DNA of 64,000 nt from an uncultured Prevotellaceae bacterium (GTDB taxonomy: Bacteria; Bacteroidota; Bacteroidia; Bacteroidales; Bacteroidaceae), in the NCBI GenBank assembly GCA_900315075.1, contig OMXV01000011.1:1-64000 (forward strand), read 5' to 3'. The notes beneath the pieces are model-generated. The model worked only from the letters and a program-made list of their open reading frames with translations. It ran no database searches and had not been told where the DNA came from. Both the position numbers and the translations under genes were made by a program. Shown in pieces: positions 35,098 to 44,810 of this stretch; the stretch's first letter is position 1, and the number at the start of each line of letters is the position of its first letter.

Positions 35098-36096
35098 TTA
35101 TTTCTTCAGTATCGCCGACATGCCTGGGCGTACACCCTCGACTTTCTCCAATGGTCGGGCTTTCACCTCGAAAGTCTTCTGGTCGTACTGGCCACTGGCC
35201 TTTGTAGCCTTCCACACAGCAAACGAACCTTTGTCTTTCATATAGTACACCTTCATCTTCACTTCCTTTTCAAGTGCTGGCAAGAAGACCGTCACCTCGG
35301 TACCCACAGCCACTCCTTTCAACTGATCCTCACGGATGTTGAACGTTGCCCATTGGTCATCCATCATAGAGACCGACATGATAGGAGTACCAGTGCCTAC
35401 CAGTTCACCCACTTTGGGATACACATCGCTTACCTCACCATCCATTTGTGCCACCTGCACGGTCTCATTGATATAGGAGTTCACTTCCATGACAGCGCCA
35501 CTGGCTTGACCAACCTGGGCAGAACTGGCTTTACGCTCTTCCGGGCGCGTTCCATTTCTGGCCATGTCATACTGGCTCTGAGCTGCTTTCACCTGGGCAT
35601 CGGTGGCTTTTACGGCTGCTAATGCCTCATCTCGTTTTTGGGCGGTCACGACACCTTCCTCATAGAGGTTGTTGATGCGCTGATATGTTTCGTTTGCCAA
35701 CTCATTGGCGGCTTTTGCTTGTTGCAGGAGTTCGTAGGCACTGCGGATAATTTCTTCACGAGCACCATTGTCGGCCATCTCATGCATGGCAGAGGCCGCA
35801 TTGCGTGCACTTTCGGCCTGCATCTTTTTTGCATGCACTTCTGGGGCATCGATAATGGCAAGGGTGTCGCCTTTGTGCACGAAATCCCCTTCCTTTGCTC
35901 GTAGTTCGAGAATGCGTCCTGGCACCTTGCTTGATACTCGGTATTCCTCTACTTCCATTTGTCCCTGAATGATTTCCGGGTCGCGGTCAAGGGCAAGGAA
36001 ACCGATAAGTCCTACGATGACTACTACTGTCGCAAATCCTGCGATAGCAAGCAGGATGTTGTTATGCTGTTTTTTTGCTTTTGCTTTATCTGACAT
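35098..36096 (-). CDS. HlyD/EmrA-type membrane fusion protein (332 aa)
   Basis: A single N-terminal membrane anchor (LLAIAGFATVVVIVGLIGFL) is followed by a biotinyl-lipoyl-like half motif (YRVSSKVPGRILELRAKEGD), a coiled-coil hairpin (~85-200, rich in Ala, Lys, Glu), the second lipoyl half (QMDGEVSDVYPKVGELVGTG) and a beta-barrel domain. Such adaptors join inner-membrane transporters to a TolC channel. It lies between the TolC and permease genes on the same strand, separated from each by ~110-180 bases containing short tandem repeats. Confidence 0.88.
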   Translation of the reverse strand: MSDKAKAKKQHNNILLAIAGFATVVVIVGLIGFLALDRDPEIIQGQMEVEEYRVSSKVPGRILELRAKEGDFVHKGDTLAIIDAPEVHAKKMQAESARNAASAMHEMADNGAREEIIRSAYELLQQAKAANELANETYQRINNLYEEGVVTAQKRDEALAAVKATDAQVKAAQSQYDMARNGTRPEERKASSAQVGQASGAVMEVNSYINETVQVAQMDGEVSDVYPKVGELVGTGTPIMSVSMMDDQWATFNIREDQLKGVAVGTEVTVFLPALEKEVKMKVYYMKDKGSFAVWKATKASGQYDQKTFEVKARPLEKVEGVRPGMSAILKK

Positions 36097-36134
36097 GGTT
36101 TTTGAGTTTGTGAATTATTGAGTTAATGAGTTTT

Positions 36135-36184
36135 CGATATTCCGATATTCCGATATTCCGATATTCCGATATTCCGATATTTCG
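36135..36184. repeat. 8-bp tandem repeat between HlyD and TolC genes
   Basis: Six consecutive CGATATTC units, the last with one change, lie 38 bases upstream of the HlyD start. Copy number could vary by slippage and change the spacing between the two genes. Confidence 0.8.
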
Positions 36185-36208
36185 AATCTAACATCTAACA
36201 ACTAATTA

Positions 36209-37729
36209 TTACAATTGTCCTAAGGCCTTGCGCAAGCCTAAGAGAGAGATTTTTACTTCTATTTCAGCATCAATTTTCTGTGTGTGAGCAGTTTCCCATG
36301 CTGTTTGGGCGGCCATGACTTCGGAGAGGTTCATCACGCCCTCACGGAATCCAAGGGTGGCACAACGCAGATTTTCCTCTGCACTTGCCACATGCTTGGA
36401 CGATAGTTCTAAACGACGATTGGCCTCGCGTACTTTAAAACGCTCTTGCTCCACTTGAAGATTAATTTTCTCTTCTAAGTCGTTTTGCTCCAATTTGGCA
36501 ATTGTTGTGGCGGCACGTGAGGCCGAGAGTTTGTAGCGACCATCGTGCCAGTCCCATATAGGCATGCGGACGATAACACCCACATTCCATACCCCGGCGA
36601 ATTTGTGTTCAAAACCATTAAATACATTAGGATTTGACAAAAGATAGCCACCTGTCAGTGCCACCTGGGGGCGGAAATGGGTAGCGGTGACGATGCGTTG
36701 TGCCTGCTCGGTGATGCCAATGGCAGATTGAAGCATACGAAGCTCCGGACGGGAGTAGGACAAAGCCGCATCGATGAGTTGCGGCTCTTCTGTGGGGGCG
36801 ATTTCCTTACCTTCGTCGGAAAGGGTCAACTCGGTATCTATTGGAAGACCACAAAGCTGGCATAAAAGCATCTTGGCCAGTGCCAGGTTGTCATCAACAC
36901 GGAGTTTGGTCATCTCTGCCTCATTCACGCGCACATCTACATTCAGTCCGTCGGCTCGAACAGCGACACCCTCACGAATCATCTTATAGACATCCTCGTC
37001 AAGCTGTTTCACTAAATTCAGATAACTATCTGCCAGTTTTTGCTTTTGACGAAGTGACACCACAAGCCAATAGCTGGCCTCAATCTCGTAAAGCACATTT
37101 TGCAGCAACATGTCATAATTGTCATCGGCTATAGTTTCATGGAGTTCTGCAATACGGTTCAATGCATTGATACTGCCACCCATATACAACGGTTGGCTTA
37201 CCATCACCGAACCCGCAAACATGTTTCGGTTGTTGGTGCGGAAGGCTTTGCGAATCGTAGAACCAAATTCGTCGCCAACAGCAGCAAGTGACGTAGATAC
37301 AGTGCCCATCTGCTGGCCCAATTGCTGGGCCATTTGTGGAGTGATGGCACCATCCTGAACCAATCTTGTGAAAATATCGGAGACGGTGGTGCCCACTTTT
37401 GACATAGCATTGGTACCAAGATTGTTCAACGTGCTTTTCTGTGAGTTGTTCAGAATCGACACTTCCTTGCTCATTAACTCGTAACCAGCCATGGCATCTA
37501 CATGGGGAAGATACTTCGTTTGGGCTGACTTTACCTCATAGGAAGCCATCTCTTTTTTTGTGCGAGCAGCGCTAAGCTGCTTATTGTTTGTGATAGCCAG
37601 ATAGCGACATGAGTCGAGTGTCAGCACTCGTTGGGCTCCTGCTGTCAGCGGCAAGAGAAGAATGAGGCTGAACGCAAGCAGCCTTGCCTTCTTAGGCAAA
37701 AAGGTTGAAATAATAAATTCCTTTCTCAT
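36209..37729 (-). CDS. TolC-family outer-membrane efflux protein (506 aa)
   Basis: The signal peptide (ending LLPLTAGAQ) is followed by two long helical repeats typical of the OEP domain (SCRYLAITNNKQLSAARTKK at the start, and ...NLSEVMAAQTAWETAHTQKI near the end). TolC proteins form trimeric outer-membrane channels with periplasmic coiled-coil tunnels. It is the first gene of the operon TolC-HlyD-permease-permease. The internal segment ~85-145, containing NNSQKSTLNNLGTNAMSKVG, looks like an insertion compared with E. coli TolC. Confidence 0.88.
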   Translation of the reverse strand: MRKEFIISTFLPKKARLLAFSLILLLPLTAGAQRVLTLDSCRYLAITNNKQLSAARTKKEMASYEVKSAQTKYLPHVDAMAGYELMSKEVSILNNSQKSTLNNLGTNAMSKVGTTVSDIFTRLVQDGAITPQMAQQLGQQMGTVSTSLAAVGDEFGSTIRKAFRTNNRNMFAGSVMVSQPLYMGGSINALNRIAELHETIADDNYDMLLQNVLYEIEASYWLVVSLRQKQKLADSYLNLVKQLDEDVYKMIREGVAVRADGLNVDVRVNEAEMTKLRVDDNLALAKMLLCQLCGLPIDTELTLSDEGKEIAPTEEPQLIDAALSYSRPELRMLQSAIGITEQAQRIVTATHFRPQVALTGGYLLSNPNVFNGFEHKFAGVWNVGVIVRMPIWDWHDGRYKLSASRAATTIAKLEQNDLEEKINLQVEQERFKVREANRRLELSSKHVASAEENLRCATLGFREGVMNLSEVMAAQTAWETAHTQKIDAEIEVKISLLGLRKALGQL

Positions 37730-37837
37730 TTATCATATCATTTTGTTATTAATAATCAGAAATAGTTATAGAATTTACGTGAGATACATTCAAATCTACG
37801 GTAATAGTTGTTAATTGATTGGTGTATAAAACCTTCT

Positions 37838-40063
37838 TTAGAATTCAAATCCGAGATTAATAAAGACATTGGGCTTCTTGGTGTGATTGCTGTAACCAAC
37901 GGAAACACCCGCCGGACCGAACATCGTGCTGAGATAATAGGAAGCCTGACATCCGAACAAAGTCTTATGGTCGAACAATTCTCTAAGACGATCAGACTGT
38001 TGGGCTGCCACCAAACGGAGCAGGACGTAATGGTTGCTTCCCATAAGTTGTTGAGCCTGTAGTTGTGCAGCGACAAAATGATGGCCCACGTATTCTATGT
38101 TGCTGATACCGGCAAAAGGCATCTGTTGCTCTACATAATGACCGAACCACTCGCCGCCGATGGTGTTGCCGAAGACTGGGGGCACGATGGAGCCGAAGAG
38201 CATTCTTCCGTATAGTAAAGGTTGTAATGTGAAGCGGCTGCCGATAGGAAACGACATACGCCAGTTGGCATTGACTTCGCTCATACCAGCCTTGTCTTCA
38301 AGCTTGGCGAAGTTGTCGGTCAGATAGGAGTATTCAGCCTTGAAACGGGCACCCCGTGAGGGGAAATACCAGTTGTCCTCGCTGTTGTAGTTGATACGGG
38401 CATGGTAACTGTAGAAATGTTCATTCTTAAGCGTCACGTCTTGCGAATTATCCGAACCGAGTTTGTTGCGGTAATGGAAGTAGTCCCATCGCACTCCGTA
38501 CTGTATGTTGAAGTGGCGCAAGTCGTGATTGATAGGTATGAGCTCAGCCTGAAATTGGTTGTAGAGAACGTTATAGTCGCGCTTGCCTTCAAAATAAATA
38601 TCCACATCGTTTCGACGGAAAGTATAACTGAACGTGGGACGGGTAATGCTAAGGGGGTGGACGGTTAGTTCGCCACGTGCCATCAAACGCTTGCCCAGTC
38701 GCAGAGTGATGTCGGTGCTTACTGGTATGTTTGTCTTCAGCGGTATGTCGAGTCCCAATTGTACTGAGGCATATTCCTCATTGTCATAACGTGCACCGGC
38801 ATGAAGTTGTACCGATTTGCGGTTGCCCGCCGAAAAGATGGCTCGCACACCATCACCTTCAGGCACTAATCGGCACTCAGCTGTTTGGTAAAAGAGGTCG
38901 ATACGCATTGTTGTCATAATCTGCTGCTCCAAATTGACATCGATGCTGTCTCTCTTGCTCAACTTATATTTATTGCGGATAAAGCGTTCGGCCTGTGGGG
39001 TCATGTTCTCAAACGTAAACCCGGTGATTCGTTGTTTCTCGGTCATTACCTGCGGACGCAGTGGCTTCCGAATGATGGGTTGGAACGTCTCATCGATACC
39101 GATACGTTGTTTCAGGGCGATGATGTCATCCCAATGGCGCATGGCCTCCTCTTCGCCACGACGGATAAGCGTATCGATAGCGGCTTGGGAAAAACTTGCC
39201 GAGCCATAGCCCTTCGTATCGACTTGCAAATGGAGGTCGGTGATGGCAAGGTTCTCGTCATACTTGTTCTTACAGTTCACGTCGATAATCTGGCTGAGAA
39301 TGCTCATGGTGCCACTCATGTCTTCTGCCACCTTCGGTGCTCCTTGTACAGTGACGCCGATGATAATTTCGGCTCCCATCTCTCGGGCGAGATCAGCGGG
39401 ATAGTTGTTTTTCAAGCCGCCATCGACCAATACCATGTCGTCTATTCTCACAGGCGAGAAGGCAACAGGGATGGCCATTGAGGAACGCATGGCTTGTGGC
39501 AGTCGTCCACTATGGAAATCCACTTCGGAGTTATCCACGATGTTTGTTGCCACACAGGCAAAAGGGATAGGAAGGTCGTGTGTGAAGTCAAGAGAGTCTG
39601 TATAACCTGTGCAAAGTTGCTGGAATAATTCGGCTAAATTCTTACCCTTGATGAAACCACCGGAATTCAGGTCACGCTTGCCGATAGTCATACCCGTGGT
39701 GAAGAAATAGGTGTTTTGTTTGCGGCGGTCGTTAAGGCTCTGGTTGCGCAGGTCCTCCTTATCAGTAATGACATAGCTCCAGTCTTGCACACGCACCATT
39801 GAATCGAGCGAATTGGCATTGTAACCAATGGAATAGAGACCACCAATGATACTGCCCATTGATGTGCCAGTGATGATATCGATAGGGATTCCAGCACGCT
39901 CAAGCACTTTCAGCGCTCCAATATGTGCCATGCCTTTTGCACCGCCACCACTAAGCACCACTGCTACCTTCTTCCTTTCACTGCGTGCACTGTCTTGTTG
40001 GGCATGCACTGTGCAACAAAGGGTAAGAATAACAGCAAGTAACCAGAGTCTTGTCTTTATCAT
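37838..40063 (-). CDS. Patatin-like phospholipase with outer-membrane barrel (741 aa)
   Basis: The signal peptide (ending TVHAQ) precedes a patatin domain with the oxyanion loop GGGAKG (39-44), the nucleophile motif GTSMGS with Ser68, and VDGG with Asp214, completing the Ser-Asp dyad. The following part (~350-420) resembles a POTRA-like domain, and the C-terminal ~320 residues form an Omp85-like barrel ending in NVFINLGFEF. This is the PlpD-like (type Vd) layout, in which the barrel sits in the outer membrane and the lipase faces the periplasm or outside. It should hydrolyse phospholipids. It has its own promoter at 40151-40182. Confidence 0.88.
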   Translation of the reverse strand: MIKTRLWLLAVILTLCCTVHAQQDSARSERKKVAVVLSGGGAKGMAHIGALKVLERAGIPIDIITGTSMGSIIGGLYSIGYNANSLDSMVRVQDWSYVITDKEDLRNQSLNDRRKQNTYFFTTGMTIGKRDLNSGGFIKGKNLAELFQQLCTGYTDSLDFTHDLPIPFACVATNIVDNSEVDFHSGRLPQAMRSSMAIPVAFSPVRIDDMVLVDGGLKNNYPADLAREMGAEIIIGVTVQGAPKVAEDMSGTMSILSQIIDVNCKNKYDENLAITDLHLQVDTKGYGSASFSQAAIDTLIRRGEEEAMRHWDDIIALKQRIGIDETFQPIIRKPLRPQVMTEKQRITGFTFENMTPQAERFIRNKYKLSKRDSIDVNLEQQIMTTMRIDLFYQTAECRLVPEGDGVRAIFSAGNRKSVQLHAGARYDNEEYASVQLGLDIPLKTNIPVSTDITLRLGKRLMARGELTVHPLSITRPTFSYTFRRNDVDIYFEGKRDYNVLYNQFQAELIPINHDLRHFNIQYGVRWDYFHYRNKLGSDNSQDVTLKNEHFYSYHARINYNSEDNWYFPSRGARFKAEYSYLTDNFAKLEDKAGMSEVNANWRMSFPIGSRFTLQPLLYGRMLFGSIVPPVFGNTIGGEWFGHYVEQQMPFAGISNIEYVGHHFVAAQLQAQQLMGSNHYVLLRLVAAQQSDRLRELFDHKTLFGCQASYYLSTMFGPAGVSVGYSNHTKKPNVFINLGFEF

Positions 40064-40150
40064 ATTATTTAGGTTTAGCCTTATTCAATAGAATCATATA
40101 CCTGTTTCTTTATCAAATTTATAATTTCTGCAAGGTATAATATTTTTGTT

Positions 40151-40182
40151 GCAAATTTAAAGCAAAAAAATGGTTCATCAAA
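40151..40182 (-). promoter_or_regulatory. Promoter of the patatin gene
   Basis: On the minus strand TTTG (40179-40182), 19 bases, TAAATTTGC (40151-40159). The leader to the ATG at 40063 is ~80 bases. The box overlaps the terminator-like hairpin at 40165-40201. Confidence 0.65.
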
Positions 40183-40201
40183 ATAAGATGTACCATTTTT
40201 T
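40165..40201. terminator. Terminator-like hairpin with A/T flanks
   Basis: AAAAAATGGTTCATC pairs with GATGTACCATTTTTT (one mismatch), leaving a run of T on either strand. On the minus strand it would end transcription of the RND relic before the patatin promoter. The rest of 40202-40351 shows nothing I can name. Confidence 0.6.
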
Positions 40202-40351
40202 CATATTAAAACCTTAATTAAGTGATACTTAATAATGTTGAGATTGCTTTTTTGTCTATAAGTTCTATTTTTTAATCTTTTCTCGCAGAGTTAAGTTCTC
40301 TCTAAAGACCTTAGATTTCTGCTTACCATGCATATTAGGTAGAAACTCAGA

Positions 40352-41518
40352 TTACTTCGTGCCGCCTCCGAGGGCAATATATAGGGCAATAACTGCCTGC
40401 GCTCCATTATACATGTTCATCGCCTCGCTCAACTGGGCATTCAGGAGGGACTCTTGTGCGGTAAGCACTTCAAGGTAGTTGGCCTTGCCGTTGTCCATCA
40501 GTTCATGAGTGCCAGTGTATGCCTCACGCAGCACATCCACCTGTCGATGGTAATAAGCATATTTCTCACGTGCTGCCTGACAATCGGCCAGTGCTTCGTT
40601 CACTTGATTGCCGGCATCGATGACAGTCTGAACGTACTTGCGCTGAAGGTCTTCCTCCGTAAGCTGGGCAATCTTATGATTGGCCTTTATTGCACCGCGG
40701 GCAAAGATGGGCTGGGTGAGTGAGGCCATGGCATTGAGCAATATCTTACCGGGATTCACAGTTCCTTCTCTGTTGGTCCATCCTGCTACACCTTGCAGCG
40801 TGATGCTGGGAAAGAATGCTGCACGCGCAGACTGGGTGTTGTAGAAGGCTTCTTCCATAGCAAAATTGGCCAAACGAATGTCGGGACGGTTTTGCAGCAC
40901 TTCGGCGGGAACACCAATCTTAATAAACGTCTTGTCGAACATCCTTTGTCCGGTGGTGGAGTCGGGGTGCTCTTTCAGGGCAGCACTGCCCCAGTAACTT
41001 CGCTCGATATGCTGGGGCGTTTTGGCCAACAAACGACAGATGGCATTCTCCACGCTGCGAATATTGCGACGTACGTCAACAATCTGGGTTTTCACATTGA
41101 GATATGATGACTCCATTTGATTGACGGCTGTAGAGTATATCTTGCCGTTTTCCCATAGCGTCTTTTCTGTCTCCAATGAGGCATTCCACAGACTGTTGGT
41201 GGCTGTCAGAATCTCCAGTTGGCTGTCAAGAAGCTGCAACATATAATATTGCTGGGCTACAGCAGACACAAGGTTCGCACGTACAATATCTTCACGAACC
41301 TGAGCTTGAAGCAACAAAGCATTAGCAGCACGTTTCTTGTTGGTAATAGAGCCAAAGGCGTCAATGTCCATGCTGAGCTGAAGCGGCATGTTATAACTTT
41401 TGGTGATAGGACCAAAGTCAAAACTCGACAGTGAGCCTGAGGGGTCATCGGGGTCACCTGGTCGCCAGCAAAGACTGGAATTTCACCGATAACACCCGAA
41501 ACGGGTGAAGTAATGGTG
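40352..41518 (-). pseudogene. Collapsed RND efflux operon: adaptor fragment joined to NodT/CusC-type outer-membrane protein
   Basis: From 41389 to 40352 the frame gives ~345 residues of the C-terminal part of an RND-type outer-membrane factor (MPLQLSMDIDAFGSI..., later ...VPAEVLQNRPDIRLA and ...NYLEVLTAQESLLNAQ), lacking the usual lipoprotein signal and the first ~110 residues. Just upstream, another frame encodes ITSPVSGVIGEIPVFAGDQV, the barrel-sandwich hallmark of an RND membrane fusion protein. The two are joined near 41440 without the pump gene that should lie between them. A deletion has therefore fused adaptor and channel and removed the transporter. An R1 repeat begins at the truncated end (41526). 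Probably non-functional. Confidence 0.7.
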
Positions 41519-41525
41519 CAAAAAC

Positions 41526-41648
41526 CAATCAATGCAGGGACATATCCTGTGTATGTCCGCTTCTTATAGTTCTGTTTGCGAACACAAATATTTTTTTTGG
41601 ACATACACGGGGGATGTCCCTATGACTAATCACTTTTTAAATTGACTC
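41526..41648. mobile_element. R1 MITE, left-truncated copy
   Basis: It contains CAATGCAGGGACATATCCTG, GCGAACACAAATA and the right end ACTTTTTAAATTGACTC. The left terminal repeat is missing and joins the collapsed efflux relic. The inner inverted repeat has several differences from the intact copy at 13818. Confidence 0.7.
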
Positions 41649-41665
41649 AATGAACATAATAACAC

Positions 41666-41705
41666 AAGAGGGTGTGTCATTTTATACATTTTGACACACC
41701 CTCTT
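41666..41705. terminator. Strong hairpin downstream of the DUF349 gene
   Basis: AAGAGGGTGTGTCA (41666-41679) pairs perfectly with TGACACACCCTCTT (41692-41705) across a 12-base loop. It lies 17 bases past the DUF349 stop codon and probably ends that transcript, although the T-run is weak. Confidence 0.7.
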
Positions 41706-41722
41706 GAATAAATAATTTTGTG

Positions 41723-43777
41723 CTATTCTTCCTCTTTTTTGCTGTTTTCAGCATCGATAGCCTTGATCTTGTCCTTGACAAGTGCAAGGTCGTCCTTCAG
41801 CTTCTGCACCTTACGGTTCATCTCGTCGATGAGACTGTTGCCTTTCTTGCTGGAGACATTGAGGAAGCCTATGTTGTTCTCGTAGGTCTGAATCTCTTGT
41901 TTCATACTGTCGTAGCGGCGCATGAGGCGTGTGCGTTCATTGTCGAGTGCGTTGGCACCACGCTCAGCCACATTGCGAAGATTATTCTTGTAATTATCCA
42001 AACGGCGACGACTTACAGAGATGTTTAATTCGTGATAAAGCGTGTCGAGTACGTCGTGATATTCTTTGAACAACTTGTCTTTCTCACGGTAGGGCACGTG
42101 ACCGATAGTGTTGTATTCATCCACGAGTCCTTGGACTGTATCTTGTAGGCTATCCACATCATCTGTTTCGATGAGTGCTTTCAGCTTAGCTACAATCTCA
42201 CGCTTTTTGGCCAAGTTTTCGCGCTCTTCATTACGTGTGCCAGACGTGGCAGCATTGCGTGCCTCGAAGAACTTGTTGCAAGCGCCAAGGAATTCGTTCC
42301 ACAACTGGTCGCCTAACTTCTTAGGTACCATACCGATGGTCTTCCACTCTTTCTGCAGTGCAGTGAGCTTCTCTGCTGTGGCTTTCCAGTCGGTGCTGTC
42401 TTGCAGTGCCTTAGCTTGCTCAACGAGTTCGCGTTTCTTGGCAGCATTCTCTGCAAAACGGCTCTTCATCTCCTTGAAGAATTGTGTCTTGCGTACGAAG
42501 AAATCATCACATGCGGCACGGAAGCGCTCAAAGATTTTCACGTTCATCTTCTGGGGTGCAAAACCGATGGTCTTCCACTCCTGCTGTACGGCAATGATTT
42601 CACGTGTGTGGCGATCCCAGTCGGCAGCTGTCTTGTTCTCTTCCTTGGCTATGGTCTCAACCTTTTCACAGAGAGCTGTCTTGCGCTCGAGGTTCTCTTC
42701 TTCCTTGGAACGCAGGTCCTCGAAGTGTTGCTGATGGCGCTTGTTGATGACGGTGGATGCTGCCTTGAATCGTCCCCAGATTTCCTCTCTGAGGTCTTTT
42801 GCTACTGGACCGGCTTCACGATACTGCTGATGCAGTTCCTGCAACTGATGGAAGGCACTGATGACATCAGGCTCGTTGGCTAATTTCTCGGCGGCTTCAC
42901 AAAGCTTTGTCTTGATTTCAAGATTCTTGCGGAAATCATACTCACGTGCCTCGCTGTTGAGCTTCAGCAAGTCGTAGAATTTCTCAACATACAACTGGTA
43001 GTTTCTCCACAGCTCATTAGCTTTCTCAGCAGGAACGGCTTTGATTTCTTTCCATTCTTGTTGCAGTTTCTTGAATTCCTGATAGGAGCGGTTGGCATTG
43101 TCGGGCGATGTTACCATGCCTTTCACTTTCTCGATAATCTCAAGCTTTCTCTTGAGATTCTCCTGCTTTTCGTTTTCCTGTTCTTGGAATTGATGGGCTC
43201 TGCGCTCTTTGATGAGACTCATTTCTGCCTTGAATTTCTCTTCATCTTCATCGGGGGTAATCTGATATTCATCGGGATTGCCACCACCGTCGATGAATTC
43301 TTTCAAAGCTGCTTCGCGCTCAGCGATATGTAGTTTGTAGAATATGGTCTTCAACAGATCGACTTCTTCCTTGCTCGGCATAGCCTCTCCATGAGCGAGC
43401 TCGGTGACTCTCTCAAGCACCTCTTTCTTGGTCTTGTAAGTCTTCTTGGGTGCTGGTGCCTCTTCCACAGGCTCTGCAGCAGGTTCTTCAGCCTCTTCAG
43501 CCACAGGCTCTGCAACAGGTTCTTCAGCTGCAGACTCAACTGCAGGCTCCTCTTCCACAGGCTCAGGTACAGGCTCCTCAACCACAGGTTTAGGCTCAGG
43601 TGCTGGTTCCTCTGCCACGGGCTCTTCAGCCACTGGTGCAGGTGTCGGTTCTGTTGTTTCTACTTTGCATACTTCCACTTCAGCAGGTTGTGCTACGGTT
43701 TCATTGGAAGAATCCACTACATTGTTCTCATTTACGGGGGTGCCTTGGTTGAGGGCTTGTTCTTGAGAGTCCATCAT
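41723..43777 (-). CDS. DUF349 repeat protein (684 aa)
   Basis: The first ~115 residues are a low-complexity Pro/Glu/Ala/Val tract (repeats such as VAEEPVAEEPAPEPKPVVEE). The remainder is helical and contains several DUF349 repeats with the signature W..IG..P....K.L...F (QEWKTIGFAPQKMNVKIFER; KEWKTIGMVPKKLGDQLWNE; YNTIGHVPYREKDKLFKEYH). The family is widespread in Bacteroidetes; its role is not established. There is no signal peptide, so it is cytoplasmic. A TAAGTTTGC box (43821-43829, minus) lies 44 bases upstream as a possible promoter. Confidence 0.85.
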   Translation of the reverse strand: MMDSQEQALNQGTPVNENNVVDSSNETVAQPAEVEVCKVETTEPTPAPVAEEPVAEEPAPEPKPVVEEPVPEPVEEEPAVESAAEEPVAEPVAEEAEEPAAEPVEEAPAPKKTYKTKKEVLERVTELAHGEAMPSKEEVDLLKTIFYKLHIAEREAALKEFIDGGGNPDEYQITPDEDEEKFKAEMSLIKERRAHQFQEQENEKQENLKRKLEIIEKVKGMVTSPDNANRSYQEFKKLQQEWKEIKAVPAEKANELWRNYQLYVEKFYDLLKLNSEAREYDFRKNLEIKTKLCEAAEKLANEPDVISAFHQLQELHQQYREAGPVAKDLREEIWGRFKAASTVINKRHQQHFEDLRSKEEENLERKTALCEKVETIAKEENKTAADWDRHTREIIAVQQEWKTIGFAPQKMNVKIFERFRAACDDFFVRKTQFFKEMKSRFAENAAKKRELVEQAKALQDSTDWKATAEKLTALQKEWKTIGMVPKKLGDQLWNEFLGACNKFFEARNAATSGTRNEERENLAKKREIVAKLKALIETDDVDSLQDTVQGLVDEYNTIGHVPYREKDKLFKEYHDVLDTLYHELNISVSRRRLDNYKNNLRNVAERGANALDNERTRLMRRYDSMKQEIQTYENNIGFLNVSSKKGNSLIDEMNRKVQKLKDDLALVKDKIKAIDAENSKKEEE

Positions 43778-43883
43778 GTCACTATTAGGTTAATGAATCG
43801 TTTGTTCACACTATCAAAATGCAAACTTACATACAAAATATGAAAAAACCTAAATTTTTCTAAACTTTTTTATAAAAAACTTT

Positions 43884-44810
43884 TCAAATCAGTCGTTTGT
43901 GCCGGAAAATCCACCAAATTAGGCCAGAAACAGCCACAGAAATTACCAATGCGATGATAAATCCATAGGGATTGGCTTCCATCCCATTGATGAGGTTCAT
44001 ACCAAAGAGGCTTGCAATCAATGTGGGGAACATCATGAGAATGGATACCGATGTGAGCGTACGCATCACGTTGTTCATGTTGTTGTTGATGATGCTTGAA
44101 TAGGTGTCCATTGTTGATTCCAAAATGTCGGAGTAGATATTTGTCGTCTCCCGTGCCTGGCTCATCTCGATGTTGACGTCCTCAATCAGGTCGGCGTCCA
44201 ACTCGTCAACTTGAAGCTTGAACTTCAGTTTTGCCAACAAGTTTTCATTACCACGAATAGATGTGGCAAAGTAGGTAAGTGAGTCTTGCAGACGGCTCAG
44301 ACCAATCAGCGACTCGTTGTTGATTTCTTGATCAAGGTTACGCTTGGCTTTGTCGATGAGACTGCTGATTTGTTTCAGGCGCTTCAGGTACCATACTGAG
44401 GATGAGAGGAAGAGGCGGAAAATCATATCGACATAATCCGTGAAACCTGTCCCTCGTTTTTGTTGGTAACTGACAAAGTCGAGCATCATGTTTGTCTCAT
44501 AGAAACATACGGTGATGGTGACATCGCGTTTGTGAATGATACCTAAGGGTACTGTGGTGTAAGGCGTACGTGAACGTATTTCCTTGACATAGGGGATACG
44601 GAGGATGATAAGCATCCAGCCGTCGTCGTATTCATAGCGTGCCCGCTCGTCGGTATCGCTAATGTCACTGATAAAATAGTCGGGAATGCTGAATCTCTTT
44701 TCCATCTCACGCTGTTCCTCTTCGGTAGGGCATGTGAGTTGAATCCAGCAATTGGGCTGCCATTCTGGTATGGCGGTCAGCCCGCTGTTAGTATTCCAAA
44801 ATGTCTTCAT
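43884..44810 (-). CDS. corA: CorA-family magnesium/cobalt transporter (308 aa)
   Basis: A long cytoplasmic domain is followed by two C-terminal membrane spans (SILMMFPTLIASLFGMN and YGFIIALVISVAVSGLIWWI). The conserved GMN signature lies at the end of the first span (FGMNLINGME in place of the usual YGMNF..MPE). CorA forms a pentameric Mg2+ channel gated by cytoplasmic Mg2+. The leader (44811-44942) is special: it encodes two short peptides, the second overlapping the corA start by ATGA, within a 9-bp hairpin. Further upstream is a tandem promoter repeat. The gene appears monocistronic apart from the leader peptides. Confidence 0.88.
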   Translation of the reverse strand: MKTFWNTNSGLTAIPEWQPNCWIQLTCPTEEEQREMEKRFSIPDYFISDISDTDERARYEYDDGWMLIILRIPYVKEIRSRTPYTTVPLGIIHKRDVTITVCFYETNMMLDFVSYQQKRGTGFTDYVDMIFRLFLSSSVWYLKRLKQISSLIDKAKRNLDQEINNESLIGLSRLQDSLTYFATSIRGNENLLAKLKFKLQVDELDADLIEDVNIEMSQARETTNIYSDILESTMDTYSSIINNNMNNVMRTLTSVSILMMFPTLIASLFGMNLINGMEANPYGFIIALVISVAVSGLIWWIFRHKRLI

